Assembly: GCF_900105135.1 (NCBI RefSeq)
Contig: NZ_LT629741.1
Coordinates: 1,054,001 to 1,118,000 of the forward strand
Length of the DNA: 64,000 bases
From: Gramella sp. MAR_2010_147
GTDB taxonomy: Bacteria > Bacteroidota > Bacteroidia > Flavobacteriales > Flavobacteriaceae
Direction: 5' to 3'
Of this stretch, positions 35,298 to 43,845 are shown piece by piece (within the stretch, counting starts at the first letter, position 1; every line of letters starts with the position of its first letter). The translations under genes were made by a program, and so were the position numbers. The notes beneath the pieces are model-generated. The model did no database searches. It was not told the DNA's origin and saw only the letters and a list, made by a program, of their open reading frames with translations.

Positions 35298-35335
35298 AAC
35301 GTCGATTCTCCCTACTGAGATCGACGTTTTTATCT
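35298..35335. terminator. Hairpin after the deiodinase-like gene
   Basis: AAACGTCGA (35298-35306) pairs with TCGACGTTT (35321-35329). The T run lies on the rightward side and the leftward tail is weak, so termination of the leftward gene is only probable. Confidence 0.5.
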
Positions 35336-36019
35336 ATAAAAATCACAAATATCACAATTCTTTTTTCTGTGAATATCTGGCACCAGGGCATCTTCCAAAG
35401 CATAACCTACCGGAAGCAAAAGATAAGCTCTTTCATTTTTTGGACGTTCCAGTAAACTGGCCAGAAAATTCATCGGGCTGGGTGTATGGGTTAGAGTAAC
35501 CAGACCCGCGTTGTGAATAGCGGAAATCAACATTCCGCAAGCAATACCTACCGACTCATTCACATAATAGTTATTGTGCTTATTTCCTTCTTCATCAAAT
35601 TCATAGACCTCTTTAAAAACAATGATCAAATATGGAGCTATTTCAAGAAACTCTTTATTATTATCGGTTCCCAGAGGTGCAAGATCCCTAAGCCAGCGTT
35701 CACTCATACGGCTGCTATAGTTTTCTTTCTCTTCTTTTTCTGCCGCTTCCCTGATCTTTGATTTCAATAGGACATTGGATACAACACAAAATTTCCAGGG
35801 CTGTTTATGAGCACCAGATGGTGCGGTCCCGGCTGTTCTTACGATATTTTCTATCACTTCTTGCGGAACTTCCTTATTTGAAAAATGCCTTACAGAGCGT
35901 CTTTTATCGAGAAAATGATAAAACTCATTACTTCTTTCGATCATTTCTCCTGCTGAATAACTTTCAGCTTTATAGGGAATATGCCTGAAACCGTTGATCA
36001 TTTTTTCTTTAGCGACCAT
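35330..36019 (-). CDS. Nitroreductase-fold flavoprotein resembling iodotyrosine deiodinase
   Basis: A 229-residue FMN protein. RRSVRHFSN (40-48), RTAGTAPSGAHKQPW (61-75), NESVGIACGMLISA (154-167) and LLPVGY (201-206) match iodotyrosine deiodinase more closely than ordinary nitroreductases. The three residues that close over the halotyrosine zwitterion in human IYD (Glu157, Tyr161, Lys182) have counterparts at the same spacing: Glu97, Tyr101 and Lys122, with the RW-x-x-DL block between them. Reductive dehalogenation of halotyrosines is the probable reaction. The membrane anchor of animal IYD is absent. Confidence 0.87.
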   Translation of the reverse strand: MVAKEKMINGFRHIPYKAESYSAGEMIERSNEFYHFLDKRRSVRHFSNKEVPQEVIENIVRTAGTAPSGAHKQPWKFCVVSNVLLKSKIREAAEKEEKENYSSRMSERWLRDLAPLGTDNNKEFLEIAPYLIIVFKEVYEFDEEGNKHNNYYVNESVGIACGMLISAIHNAGLVTLTHTPSPMNFLASLLERPKNERAYLLLPVGYALEDALVPDIHRKKNCDICDFYR

Positions 36020-36155
36020 ATTGAGTTCAATTTTATATACTGTGATAAACTTTACATCCAGATGCTTTTATTGTCCTTTCGACTGTGCTAAGGAAGACAA
36101 AAGCATTTTTTAGATCTTCGAAACAATGAATAAATTAATCTAATCATTTAAGAAT

Positions 36156-37565
36156 TCAAACCTTAGTGATTCTTCCTATAATATTAATAAGCTTTTTCTT
36201 AAAACCTGTAAAAGGTGGATGCAGAAAATCTGAAGCTGCAAACCTTTTCTGATGCATTACCGCTCGTTTTTTTGAAAAGGTCCTGAATCCGTCGAAACCA
36301 TGGTAATGCCCCATTCCACTTGCTCCTACCCCACCAAATGGCAAGTTATGCTGGGCAAGATGGTAGATCGTATCATTTATGGTAACTCCCCCAGACAACG
36401 TATTTCTAAGCAGCCAGTCAATCCGTTTTTTCTTTTCATCAAAATAATAAAGTGCCAATGGCTTCGGATTATCGTTTACAAAATCTACAGCATCATTAAT
36501 GGTATTAAGATTAAGAACAGGTAATATTGGACCAAAAATCTCATCCTGCATCAATTTCATTTCTGGTGTTACCCCGAATACAAGTTTTGGCGTCATCAAT
36601 TTTTTATCTGCTACAGATTTCTGGAAACTTACCTCAACAATTCTGGCTCCTTGATCTTCAGCATCTATCAGAAGATCATTAAGCCTGTCAAAATGATCTG
36701 AATTAATGATCTGGCTGTATTGTTCATTTTCAGTAATATTAGGATAGAATTTTGCCACACTGTTCTTAACTTCCTCTTCAAATTCAGCATTCAAAGAAGA
36801 AGGCATAATCACATAATCTGGCGCCACACAAGTTTGGCCGCAATTAAATAACTTACCTGCCATGATTCGTTTTGCTGCCAGTTTAACCGGATAACATTCA
36901 TGAATGATCGCAGGCGATTTTCCTCCAAGCTCCAGGGTTACCGGTGTAAGGTTTGGAGCGGCTGCAGCCATGATCTTTTTACCAATTCTGGTGGAACCGG
37001 TAAAGAAAAGATGGTCGAAAGGCATAGAAGAAAACTCCCTGGCAATCTCTGCATCTCCGGTAATACAATGAATATAATCTTCGGAAAAATTAGAATTGAC
37101 GATCTCTTTAATCACTTCTGCAGAAGCAGGAGCCATTTCAGAAGGTTTTATAATAGCGTGATTCCCGGCTGCGATTGCATCTACCAACGGACTTAAACTA
37201 AGCAAGACCTGGTAGTTCCAGGCGCCCATTATTCCAACGGAACCAAGTGGCTGAAATTGATAATAAGCGGAACTTGGCAACAAAAACCATGCTCCCTGCA
37301 CATACCTCCTTTTTGCCCAGTTGCGTAAATTCTTCATGGCATGTCTAATTTCATCCTGTAAAGGGAAAATTTCAAGAAATAAGGTTTCTTCCCTGGCACG
37401 CAAACCAAAGTCTGTATATACTGCTTCAATAAGTTCTTCCTGATGCTGTTTTACGATATCTGATAGCTTTTTTAAGCTATCCAAGCGTTTCTCAATATCG
37501 GGAGGATTGCGTTTAAATGCTGCTTTCTGCTGGTTTAATAAAGTCTCTAATTGAGGATTACTCAT
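36156..37565 (-). CDS. Aldehyde dehydrogenase, class 3 type
   Basis: A 469-residue NAD(P)-dependent aldehyde dehydrogenase. The catalytic Cys is in FNCGQTCVAPDYV, the general-base Glu in LELGGKSP, and the Asn-containing WNYQVLLSLSPL block matches the short class 3 family (ALDH3/ConiferylALDH). The C-terminus (HPPFTGFKKKLINIIGRI) is basic and hydrophobic like the membrane-associated fatty-aldehyde dehydrogenases. Likely role is oxidation of medium or long-chain aldehydes to acids. It ends a leftward pair with the methyltransferase gene (22 bp gap). Confidence 0.92.
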   Translation of the reverse strand: MSNPQLETLLNQQKAAFKRNPPDIEKRLDSLKKLSDIVKQHQEELIEAVYTDFGLRAREETLFLEIFPLQDEIRHAMKNLRNWAKRRYVQGAWFLLPSSAYYQFQPLGSVGIMGAWNYQVLLSLSPLVDAIAAGNHAIIKPSEMAPASAEVIKEIVNSNFSEDYIHCITGDAEIAREFSSMPFDHLFFTGSTRIGKKIMAAAAPNLTPVTLELGGKSPAIIHECYPVKLAAKRIMAGKLFNCGQTCVAPDYVIMPSSLNAEFEEEVKNSVAKFYPNITENEQYSQIINSDHFDRLNDLLIDAEDQGARIVEVSFQKSVADKKLMTPKLVFGVTPEMKLMQDEIFGPILPVLNLNTINDAVDFVNDNPKPLALYYFDEKKKRIDWLLRNTLSGGVTINDTIYHLAQHNLPFGGVGASGMGHYHGFDGFRTFSKKRAVMHQKRFAASDFLHPPFTGFKKKLINIIGRITKV

Positions 37566-37587
37566 AATAAGAAGAATTATTTATCGC

Positions 37588-38202
37588 CTATTTTCTTCGG
37601 AACAATCCAAATGTGAAATTCTGAATGGCATTCCAGGGTGTTTTATGATCCAGATTTTCTAAACGGACTATTTCAAAGTCCTTCTCAAAAAGATCCTGCA
37701 TTTTCTGGGATGAATATTTTCTTATTGTAATTCCACTGCATTTATCTGGCCCGTTTTCTGAAAAAGTACCAAGAATAAAATAGCCGCCAGACTTTAACGA
37801 AGTTTTCAATTTAGAGATATAGCTCTTCACCTGATCATCTTCCGTAAGAAAATGAAATGCCGCACGATCATGCCATACCTCAAAGTCTTTTTCAAAATTA
37901 TATTTGGTCACATCACTAGTTATCCAGTTTACATCTTTTGCATTTTCTCCCAGTCTGTTTTTGGCTTTTTGAATTGAAGTTTCAGAAATATCAAGAACAC
38001 TTATCTCCTCATATCCAAGTTCCAGCAAATGATCTACTAGAAAGCTATTTCCTCCACCAATATCTACGATTGGAGCCTTTTTAGAAAGTCCAAGAGATTG
38101 AATGATATTTAGAGAGGTTTCAGGTTTTTCCTGAAACCAGCTGGTATCTTTAAATTCCTTTTCTAAATATATCTGTTCCCAGTGGGATTTGAGATCTTTC
38201 AT
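37588..38202 (-). CDS. Class I SAM-dependent methyltransferase
   Basis: A 204-residue methyltransferase with motif I VDIGGGNSFLVDHLLELG, the acidic VLDISETSI loop and a later WITSDVTKYNF. The sequence WHDRAAFHFL resembles the TehB/thiopurine-type subgroup (typical Bacteroidota WEQIYLEKEFKDTSWFQE start). The substrate is not visible. It is placed 22 bp upstream of the aldehyde dehydrogenase gene in the same direction. Confidence 0.9.
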   Translation of the reverse strand: MKDLKSHWEQIYLEKEFKDTSWFQEKPETSLNIIQSLGLSKKAPIVDIGGGNSFLVDHLLELGYEEISVLDISETSIQKAKNRLGENAKDVNWITSDVTKYNFEKDFEVWHDRAAFHFLTEDDQVKSYISKLKTSLKSGGYFILGTFSENGPDKCSGITIRKYSSQKMQDLFEKDFEIVRLENLDHKTPWNAIQNFTFGLFRRK

Positions 38203-38465
38203 AATTATTCTATTTGTATGTAAAGGACTATTCGCTGAATAAAAACTATTTTTAAATTATTTGACTTCGTCAAGAATTCGATTTCAGCAACTTATTAAGT
38301 ATTAAAGCACTATAATTAATCAGGAAACTGGTTCTAAATTATAGAAATGATCTTCTGATTTTATTTCAGAATCATCCAAGTACACCTTAGATCCTAAACC
38401 AGGATGACAAATAATGGATTCTGGAACAGCTTCGATAAAAAAGATGCTGTGAAAAATTACAAATA

Positions 38466-38951
38466 TTAATTAAACTCCATACAGTCTGCTGAAGGGATGT
38501 TCACTCCTGCTGCCTGTTGATATACAAGCTCTGCTCCTAAATGCCCTACATACATCAATGTCCCTGTCCCGCCTAGCATGAGCAGCACTAAAATAATAGA
38601 AATCATTCTGGTTTTAATAATATCTATATACCTCATTAGTATTTCTAATAGTAGTGAGATGGTAAATATCCAGGCTGTTGTGTAAGCAAGATTTTCATGT
38701 TCTTTAAGAATGGTAGGATCGCATAGCTGTCTCGCTACGATCCCATCGGCAAGATCACCGGTATAAATGGAGATCCAAATACCAAATACTCCTAAAAGAA
38801 GTAATAGTCTACCGCCATGATCCCAGGTGATTTTTGAAGACCAAAGTGCAATAAGTTTAAAAAGTGTTGCCATGAGCAACAAGACAATTGGAAAATGAAC
38901 GGACAGAGGATGAAACACCTCTGTCCGCCAAAAATCTGGTAATTGATCCAT
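38466..38951 (-). CDS. DUF2231-like four-helix membrane protein
   Basis: A 161-residue membrane protein with the DUF2231-type start HPLSVHFPIVLLLMATLFKL and four predicted helices. His residues in the first and third helices could hold a haem, as proposed for some relatives. It lies 2 bp after the lipoprotein gene and downstream of the cytochrome bd operon, so an electron-transfer role is possible but not shown. Confidence 0.78.
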   Translation of the reverse strand: MDQLPDFWRTEVFHPLSVHFPIVLLLMATLFKLIALWSSKITWDHGGRLLLLLGVFGIWISIYTGDLADGIVARQLCDPTILKEHENLAYTTAWIFTISLLLEILMRYIDIIKTRMISIILVLLMLGGTGTLMYVGHLGAELVYQQAAGVNIPSADCMEFN

Positions 38952-38953
38952 TT

Positions 38954-39268
38954 CTATTCCATTATTTTTACGGAAAGTGGATCCAGTCTTTTTCCGTTTT
39001 TCTCTACTTCAACTTCAACTTTCTGACCTTTTTCTAATTCTGAAAAATCTACTTCACTACCGTTTCTGGTAAGGCTGGTAGTTTCTGTAAAATAGAGCTC
39101 CAAGGTTTTATCGTCATCTGTAGATACGTAAATCTCCGTTTTCTCAGCTTCTACTTTTTTGATAGTCCCCTGATAAGTTCCAGATTCTACCACATCGGTA
39201 CTTTCGCCGCAGGCAATAAATAGAATTAGTGTACTAAGAAAGAGTCCTTTTTTAATTAATGATTTCAT
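38954..39268 (-). CDS. Small lipoprotein with an OB-like beta domain
   Basis: A 104-residue protein with a lipoprotein signal (FLSTLILFIAC, Cys20) and a beta-rich mature part (GTYQGTIKKVEAEKTEIYVS, GQKVEVEVEKNGKRLDPLSVKI) like a small OB-fold. It follows the cydB gene by about 100 bp and precedes the DUF2231-like gene by 2 bp. Function unknown. Confidence 0.78.
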   Translation of the reverse strand: MKSLIKKGLFLSTLILFIACGESTDVVESGTYQGTIKKVEAEKTEIYVSTDDDKTLELYFTETTSLTRNGSEVDFSELEKGQKVEVEVEKNGKRLDPLSVKIME

Positions 39269-39369
39269 TGTTTTAGATTTTAATTAGATTTCAATATTCA
39301 AAGTACCTAAAAAAACAGGCTTCCCAAAGACTCCAGGTACTTTTATATATATTTTAGCATAAATTCCCG

Positions 39370-40410
39370 TCACCAGTCCTTTTCAGAGGATCTTGTAGGT
39401 ATTCTAATCATATTAAAAGACCTCATCAAGTGGAATAAACCAGGAAGAATAATGCCTCCTCCAATAATTAGAGAAATACCAAGTACTTTAATCACAGCAG
39501 GAGGCGCTATGCCTGCCAGCATATCTACTTCAGTATTTTGAGTGATAATAAGATTAGGAAAATGTGTGTTTACGGCAGCGAATATTACTAATAAAATCTG
39601 CATTCCGGCAAATATCCTGGTTAATATACTATGTTGTTTTTTTATAGATCGCCATAATGGAATTAGCATGAGTGCTGATAAAGCAATAGCTGAGAGCGAT
39701 AAAGTATTCTGAAGAAAATCCATCACAAAAACCATCTCTGTAGAATAACCATATAATAAAACAACACCTCCAATGATCACAAGAACAACAGTGAATATTG
39801 CCGATTTTCGACTGTACATTTTTCTTATAGCTCCTGTAGTTTCACCAATAAGTAAGGTAGACGCCAGAAAGGCACATAGTGAGGCGTAAAATAAACCTGT
39901 TAGAAATGTAAAAATATTAAGCCAGGGTTTCATGAAAATTTCAGCAAAGGTAGTTTCTGAATAATCATCGGTAATAATAATTTCTCCACTAACCAGAGAG
40001 CCGAAAGACATTCCAAGAAAAATTGGTGTTATAAGGCTGGAAATCCTGAACATCCTGTTATACCAGTCCTGTGATTTATCTACCACCGCATCATAATGCC
40101 TGAAAATAAAAGCTACTCCGCGCATGGTGATCCCTAAAAGCACCAGTGTTAAAGGAATATGCAGGTAAATAATTATAATATTAAAATAATGCGGGAATGC
40201 GATCCACAGGATCACAATAAGAATGATAAGCCAGATGTGGTTCGCCTCCCAAACCGGCCCCATCACTTTATAAACCGTATCCCTGTTCAGTTTTTTATTT
40301 TCCCGGGACGAAAATAGTTCTACGATTCCAGCACCAAAATCGGCACCGCCAAGCAGCACATATAGAAACAGGGAGAAAAATGTGAAAAATAAAACTACAT
40401 ACAGCATCAT
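39370..40410 (-). CDS. cydB: Cytochrome bd-type quinol oxidase subunit II
   Basis: A 346-residue membrane protein with about nine helices. The start (YVVLFFTFFSLFLYVLLGGADFGAGIVELF) and the WEANHIWLIILIVILWIAFP block are CydB signatures. It forms the oxidase with subunit I, encoded upstream and overlapping by 4 bp. It reduces oxygen to water with quinol electrons and does not pump protons. Length is somewhat below the E. coli protein (379). Confidence 0.94.
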   Translation of the reverse strand: MMLYVVLFFTFFSLFLYVLLGGADFGAGIVELFSSRENKKLNRDTVYKVMGPVWEANHIWLIILIVILWIAFPHYFNIIIIYLHIPLTLVLLGITMRGVAFIFRHYDAVVDKSQDWYNRMFRISSLITPIFLGMSFGSLVSGEIIITDDYSETTFAEIFMKPWLNIFTFLTGLFYASLCAFLASTLLIGETTGAIRKMYSRKSAIFTVVLVIIGGVVLLYGYSTEMVFVMDFLQNTLSLSAIALSALMLIPLWRSIKKQHSILTRIFAGMQILLVIFAAVNTHFPNLIITQNTEVDMLAGIAPPAVIKVLGISLIIGGGIILPGLFHLMRSFNMIRIPTRSSEKDW

Positions 40411-41711
40411 TGATCTGTTGGGTTATTGAGTACTTTAATTTGTCTTTTCATCAGCCAGGTTACGGTAATTGCCAGCGTAATATAAACAGCTACATACAGG
40501 AAGAAACTGTATTTTAATCCAGGCATTGGAGTTACAGCTTCAGAAGTGCGCATAATATTATATACGATCCAAGGTTGTCTACCAACTTCGGTCACTACCC
40601 AACCGGCCTCTACAGCAATAAAACCTAACGGACTTAACAGGGCAAACAGCCACCAATACTTCCTATTGTTCATCCAGCTTTTTTTCTTCAGGCTAATAAA
40701 ATAGACCAGAGCAGCGATCATCAGTAAGGTTCCAATACTCACCATCACCTGAAAAGCATAATGAACAATAGCTACCGGAGGCAAATTCTCTTCAGGAAAA
40801 TCATTTAAACCCTTAACCTCTGCATCAAAATCCCCAAAAGCTAAAAAGGATAAAGCTTTAGGGATTTCAATTTTATGTGAAACTTCCTTTTTCTCTTCAT
40901 CTACGATTCCACCAACATATAATGGCACTCCCTTTCCAGTTTCATAATGCGCTTCCATCGCGGCTAATTTAATAGGCTGCCGTTTCGCCACATCTTTTGC
41001 TGAAATGTCACCGCTAACTGGCTGAAGTAAAGCAGCAACAGCTCCGAAAAAAATGGCGATCTTGAAAGCTTCTTTATGAAGTTCGGGTCTCTTATTCCTA
41101 AGTATCTGAAAGGCATGGATTCCAGCTACCGCAAATCCGGTAGCAGCGAAAGCAGCCAGGGTCATATGCAGCGCCTGAGTAAACCAGGCATCGTTCAGGA
41201 ATGCTTTTACAGGATCTATATTTACAAATTCTCCATTTATCACCTCAAAACCAGTTGGCGCGTTCATCCACGCATTTGCTGAAACCACCAGAATTCCAGA
41301 CAGCACTCCGGAAATTCCAATGATGATCCCAGTGATCCAATGAAAGGTTTCAGGCAGTTTTTTCCAGCCATACAGGTAAAAACCAAGGGCGATCGCTTCT
41401 ACAAAGAAGGCGGCTCCCTCCAGGGAAAAAGGCATTCCTATAACGGGACCGGCATGTTTCATAAACTCTGGCCAGAGCATTCCAAGTTCAAATGAAAGTG
41501 CCGTACCAGAAACCGCTCCGGTGACAAAAAAAATGGCCACCCCTCTTTGCCATGCCTTCGTAAGGTCCAGGTAAACGGGGTTACGGGTATTTAGCCACTT
41601 TCTATGGGAAACGACCATAAAGAAGGGCATCACCATACCAATACATGCAAAAATAATATGAAAGCCGAGGGTAAATGCCATTTGAAGTCTGGCAAAATCG
41701 AGGTTCTCCAT
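40407..41711 (-). CDS. cydA: Cytochrome bd-type quinol oxidase subunit I (short Q-loop, CIO-like)
   Basis: A 434-residue subunit I. The haem b595 ligand His is at position 18 (GFHIIFACIG), and the QP..GDISAKDVAKRQPIKLAAMEAHYET block near 215-245 forms the quinol-binding region. It is about 90 residues shorter than E. coli CydA because the long Q-loop insertion is absent, as in cyanide-insensitive oxidases; cyanide tolerance itself is inference. No CydX-like small gene or cydDC genes are in the window. Confidence 0.94.
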   Translation of the reverse strand: MENLDFARLQMAFTLGFHIIFACIGMVMPFFMVVSHRKWLNTRNPVYLDLTKAWQRGVAIFFVTGAVSGTALSFELGMLWPEFMKHAGPVIGMPFSLEGAAFFVEAIALGFYLYGWKKLPETFHWITGIIIGISGVLSGILVVSANAWMNAPTGFEVINGEFVNIDPVKAFLNDAWFTQALHMTLAAFAATGFAVAGIHAFQILRNKRPELHKEAFKIAIFFGAVAALLQPVSGDISAKDVAKRQPIKLAAMEAHYETGKGVPLYVGGIVDEEKKEVSHKIEIPKALSFLAFGDFDAEVKGLNDFPEENLPPVAIVHYAFQVMVSIGTLLMIAALVYFISLKKKSWMNNRKYWWLFALLSPLGFIAVEAGWVVTEVGRQPWIVYNIMRTSEAVTPMPGLKYSFFLYVAVYITLAITVTWLMKRQIKVLNNPTDQ

Positions 41712-41860
41712 TCAAAGAAGTTTTCTTTGGTAAATCTATAATTAAGCTAAGTGAATCAGCTATTCTTTCGGTGTATAAATTTAAGGAAAATTAGAACCTT
41801 CAGCGTTCTTCAGTAAAGATAATTTCAGGCTTTTCAGTATAAAAGAAAATTGATGGATGC

Positions 41861-41985
41861 AACGGTCTAGTATAACCGTCAGTTACGGGTTAAAATGCGT
41901 TAATTTTTGTTTTGGCACAGACGTTAGCAATTCCGAGTGGATTCGGACGTAGTCGAATCCGCCGTAATTGCGGTTATGCATTGTT
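41861..41985 (-). repeat. attC-like site of the lone grpB cassette
   Basis: Read leftward it starts with AAC at 41985 and ends with GTT at 41863-41861, exactly 125 bp like the array sites 5 kb away. It begins AACAATGCATAACCGCAA and ends in AGACCGTTG, like the array sites; the middle differs and holds a perfect hairpin (GGATTCG with CGAATCC). The grpB stop codon lies inside it. Confidence 0.75.
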
Positions 41986-42567
41986 GTGCGCTGGCTTTTT
42001 CTCGATGATATCTAACGTGTCATTTACAAAATCAGTTTTTCCAAGCACATACGAACCTCTATCGTTTTTAAATTTAGAGGCTAATTCAAGTTTTAAATTT
42101 TCGTATTCCTTCGCTCTTTTTTTATTTGCATTTAGATAGTCTCTAAAGTCAATTTGTTTCCACATCACATTGTCTTTTGGGCACATATGAATATGGAAAA
42201 TCTGTTCTTTAGTCCCATCGACATTATATCCTTTTCCAAATGTTGAATATTCCGCTATATTTTCTCTTGCTGGAACTTTAAAATGGGAATATCCCAACTC
42301 CGTGAATTCCTCAATTAGTTTTTCGTCAAACAGCAATTCTTCGGTAATTTCAATCATTAAATCGATATAGGGTTTAGATTTTATTGTTGTGATTGAAGAG
42401 CTACCAAAATGTTCAATTCGCAATATTTTTTCTTTTCCGATTTTATTTAATATTCGGTTTTTTTCATTTTCGTAAATGTTTTTCCATTCGGGATTATGGT
42501 CGACCAATACGATTGGAAAAAGTCTGTTCCAATCTTCTTTGGTCAAATCATTTAGCATTTCTTTCAT
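41974..42567 (-). CDS. GrpB (UPF0157) family protein in a lone cassette
   Basis: A 197-residue protein of the GrpB family, a nucleotidyltransferase-like fold: VDHNPEWKNIYENEKNRIL, then IEHFGSSSITTIKSKPYIDL and later KDNVMWKQIDFRDYLNAN. The reaction is unknown for most members. The gene is flanked by GTTGTGCGC (reading leftward from 42599) and its exact reverse complement ending at 41983. It therefore has the same end structure as the cassettes of the array at 48.5-64 kb, but the opposite orientation. The last codons (AHNNA) lie in the recombination site. Confidence 0.88.
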   Translation of the reverse strand: MKEMLNDLTKEDWNRLFPIVLVDHNPEWKNIYENEKNRILNKIGKEKILRIEHFGSSSITTIKSKPYIDLMIEITEELLFDEKLIEEFTELGYSHFKVPARENIAEYSTFGKGYNVDGTKEQIFHIHMCPKDNVMWKQIDFRDYLNANKKRAKEYENLKLELASKFKNDRGSYVLGKTDFVNDTLDIIEKKPAHNNA

Positions 42568-42596
42568 TGTATCTCGATTTTTTTCAGCTTGCGCAC

Positions 42597-42719
42597 AACA
42601 TCTGATAATGCCATTAATCTCTAAAAATACCCGGATAACTGAGCGGTATAACCATTCTAATTGGAGCTATAACCTAAACTATACGTAGCTCCAGATGCGG
42701 AGAAGGCTTTAGTTCGGTT
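42597..42719 (-). repeat. Target-like site on the entry side of the grpB cassette
   Basis: A 123-bp segment from AAC (42719-42717, leftward) to GTT (42599-42597) with an inner perfect hairpin (GGAGCTA with TAGCTCC). Its outer bases GATGCAAC match GTTGCATC found beyond the other end of the grpB cassette, as if the cassette had been inserted between G and TT of this site. The core is more diverged than the array sites. Confidence 0.55.
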
Positions 42720-42972
42720 GCATCGCACAAATAGGCGTGCACTTGTTTCCCCCCAAACCATAACTCCTGAAAAACATTGCTCAGAAATCCGGGTGAATAT
42801 TTAAAAAGTATCTTCTTATATATTTATAAATAGTTGTTCCCTGAATTTTATTCAGAAAACTGAATTAATTAAATAAGGAGGCTGTATGGAAGTAATTTAT
42901 TTTCAGTAAACATAAAAGTACACTAAATACCTGAATAACAGGGAATAATACTCTTAAAAAGATTCGGCTATC

Positions 42973-43773
42973 CTAAAAAAGTTCTTTCCAAATGATATAA
43001 ATCGCCATAAGCAACACAAACCAACCAAAGCCTTTTTTCAGCTTTTTACCATTTATAAAATTATTCAGGTAAACGCCCAGCCAGATACCACCAATAGACA
43101 ATCCTGTAAATATCATTAAAAACATCCAGTCTATCTTCATGTTTTCAACATCTCCAATAAAACCTATGAGCGATTTTACAGCAATAATTAACAACGAAGT
43201 CGCCACGGCTTTTTTCATTGGTAATTTTGCAAGTAAGACCAGTGCCGGTATAATTAGGAATCCGCCACCCGCACCTACTATTCCGGTAAGCAAACCAACT
43301 ACCAATCCTTCAACAATAATGAGCGGGTAATTGTAAGAAACTTTTTCCTCCTTTAGATTTCTACCATTATCTTTCTCACGGATCATCGATATGGAAGCGA
43401 TCAACATGATAATTGCAAAGAATAACATGATTCCAATATTCTTTGTGATATCAAGTCCAAAGACAGAAAATAGTTCTTCGGGGATCGCTGGCACTAAAAA
43501 CTTCCTGGTGAGATAGACTGCGATGAATGCCGGTATTGCGAAAACAATGGCCGTTCTATAATCAATTAATTTTTTTGGCATGTTTCTAAGCGCTCCAACC
43601 AAAGAAGAAGTACCTACCACAAATAAAGAATAAGCTGTCGCCGTTACGGGATTGATCGCCATTAGATATACCAGAACCGGGACAGTAAGTATAGACCCCC
43701 CACCACCAATAAGCCCTAATACTACTCCTATTAACAATGCTCCAACATAACCCAGAATTTCCAGTATTTCCAT
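42973..43773 (-). CDS. TauE/SafE family sulfite or sulfur-anion exporter
   Basis: A 266-residue membrane protein with about eight helices in two related halves: GVVLGLIGGGGSILTVPVLVYL in the first and GLLTGIVGAGGGFLIIPALVLL in the second, the duplicated TauE/SafE signature. Members move sulfite or organosulfonate anions. It is downstream of the Crp/Fnr gene in the same direction, with a GTAAC-N4-GTTAC site between them 49 bp before its start. Substrate is inferred from family and context. Confidence 0.9.
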   Translation of the reverse strand: MEILEILGYVGALLIGVVLGLIGGGGSILTVPVLVYLMAINPVTATAYSLFVVGTSSLVGALRNMPKKLIDYRTAIVFAIPAFIAVYLTRKFLVPAIPEELFSVFGLDITKNIGIMLFFAIIMLIASISMIREKDNGRNLKEEKVSYNYPLIIVEGLVVGLLTGIVGAGGGFLIIPALVLLAKLPMKKAVATSLLIIAVKSLIGFIGDVENMKIDWMFLMIFTGLSIGGIWLGVYLNNFINGKKLKKGFGWFVLLMAIYIIWKELF

Positions 43774-43821
43774 TTTAAAATTTATTTAGGGCAAAAATAT
43801 CCTGTAGGTTAAATAAGCACA

Positions 43822-43835
43822 GTAACAAGTGTTAC
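43822..43835. promoter_or_regulatory. GTAAC-N4-GTTAC palindrome between the Crp/Fnr and TauE genes
   Basis: GTAAC at 43822-43826, spacer AAGT, GTTAC at 43831-43835. It lies directly behind the regulator gene and in front of the exporter gene. Confidence 0.6.
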
Positions 43836-43845
43836 ATTGATGTTT

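Noticed and set aside
42393..42688. Rightward frames opposite grpB
   Set aside because: They are shadows of the grpB gene and its flanking site; the leftward frame matches a known family.
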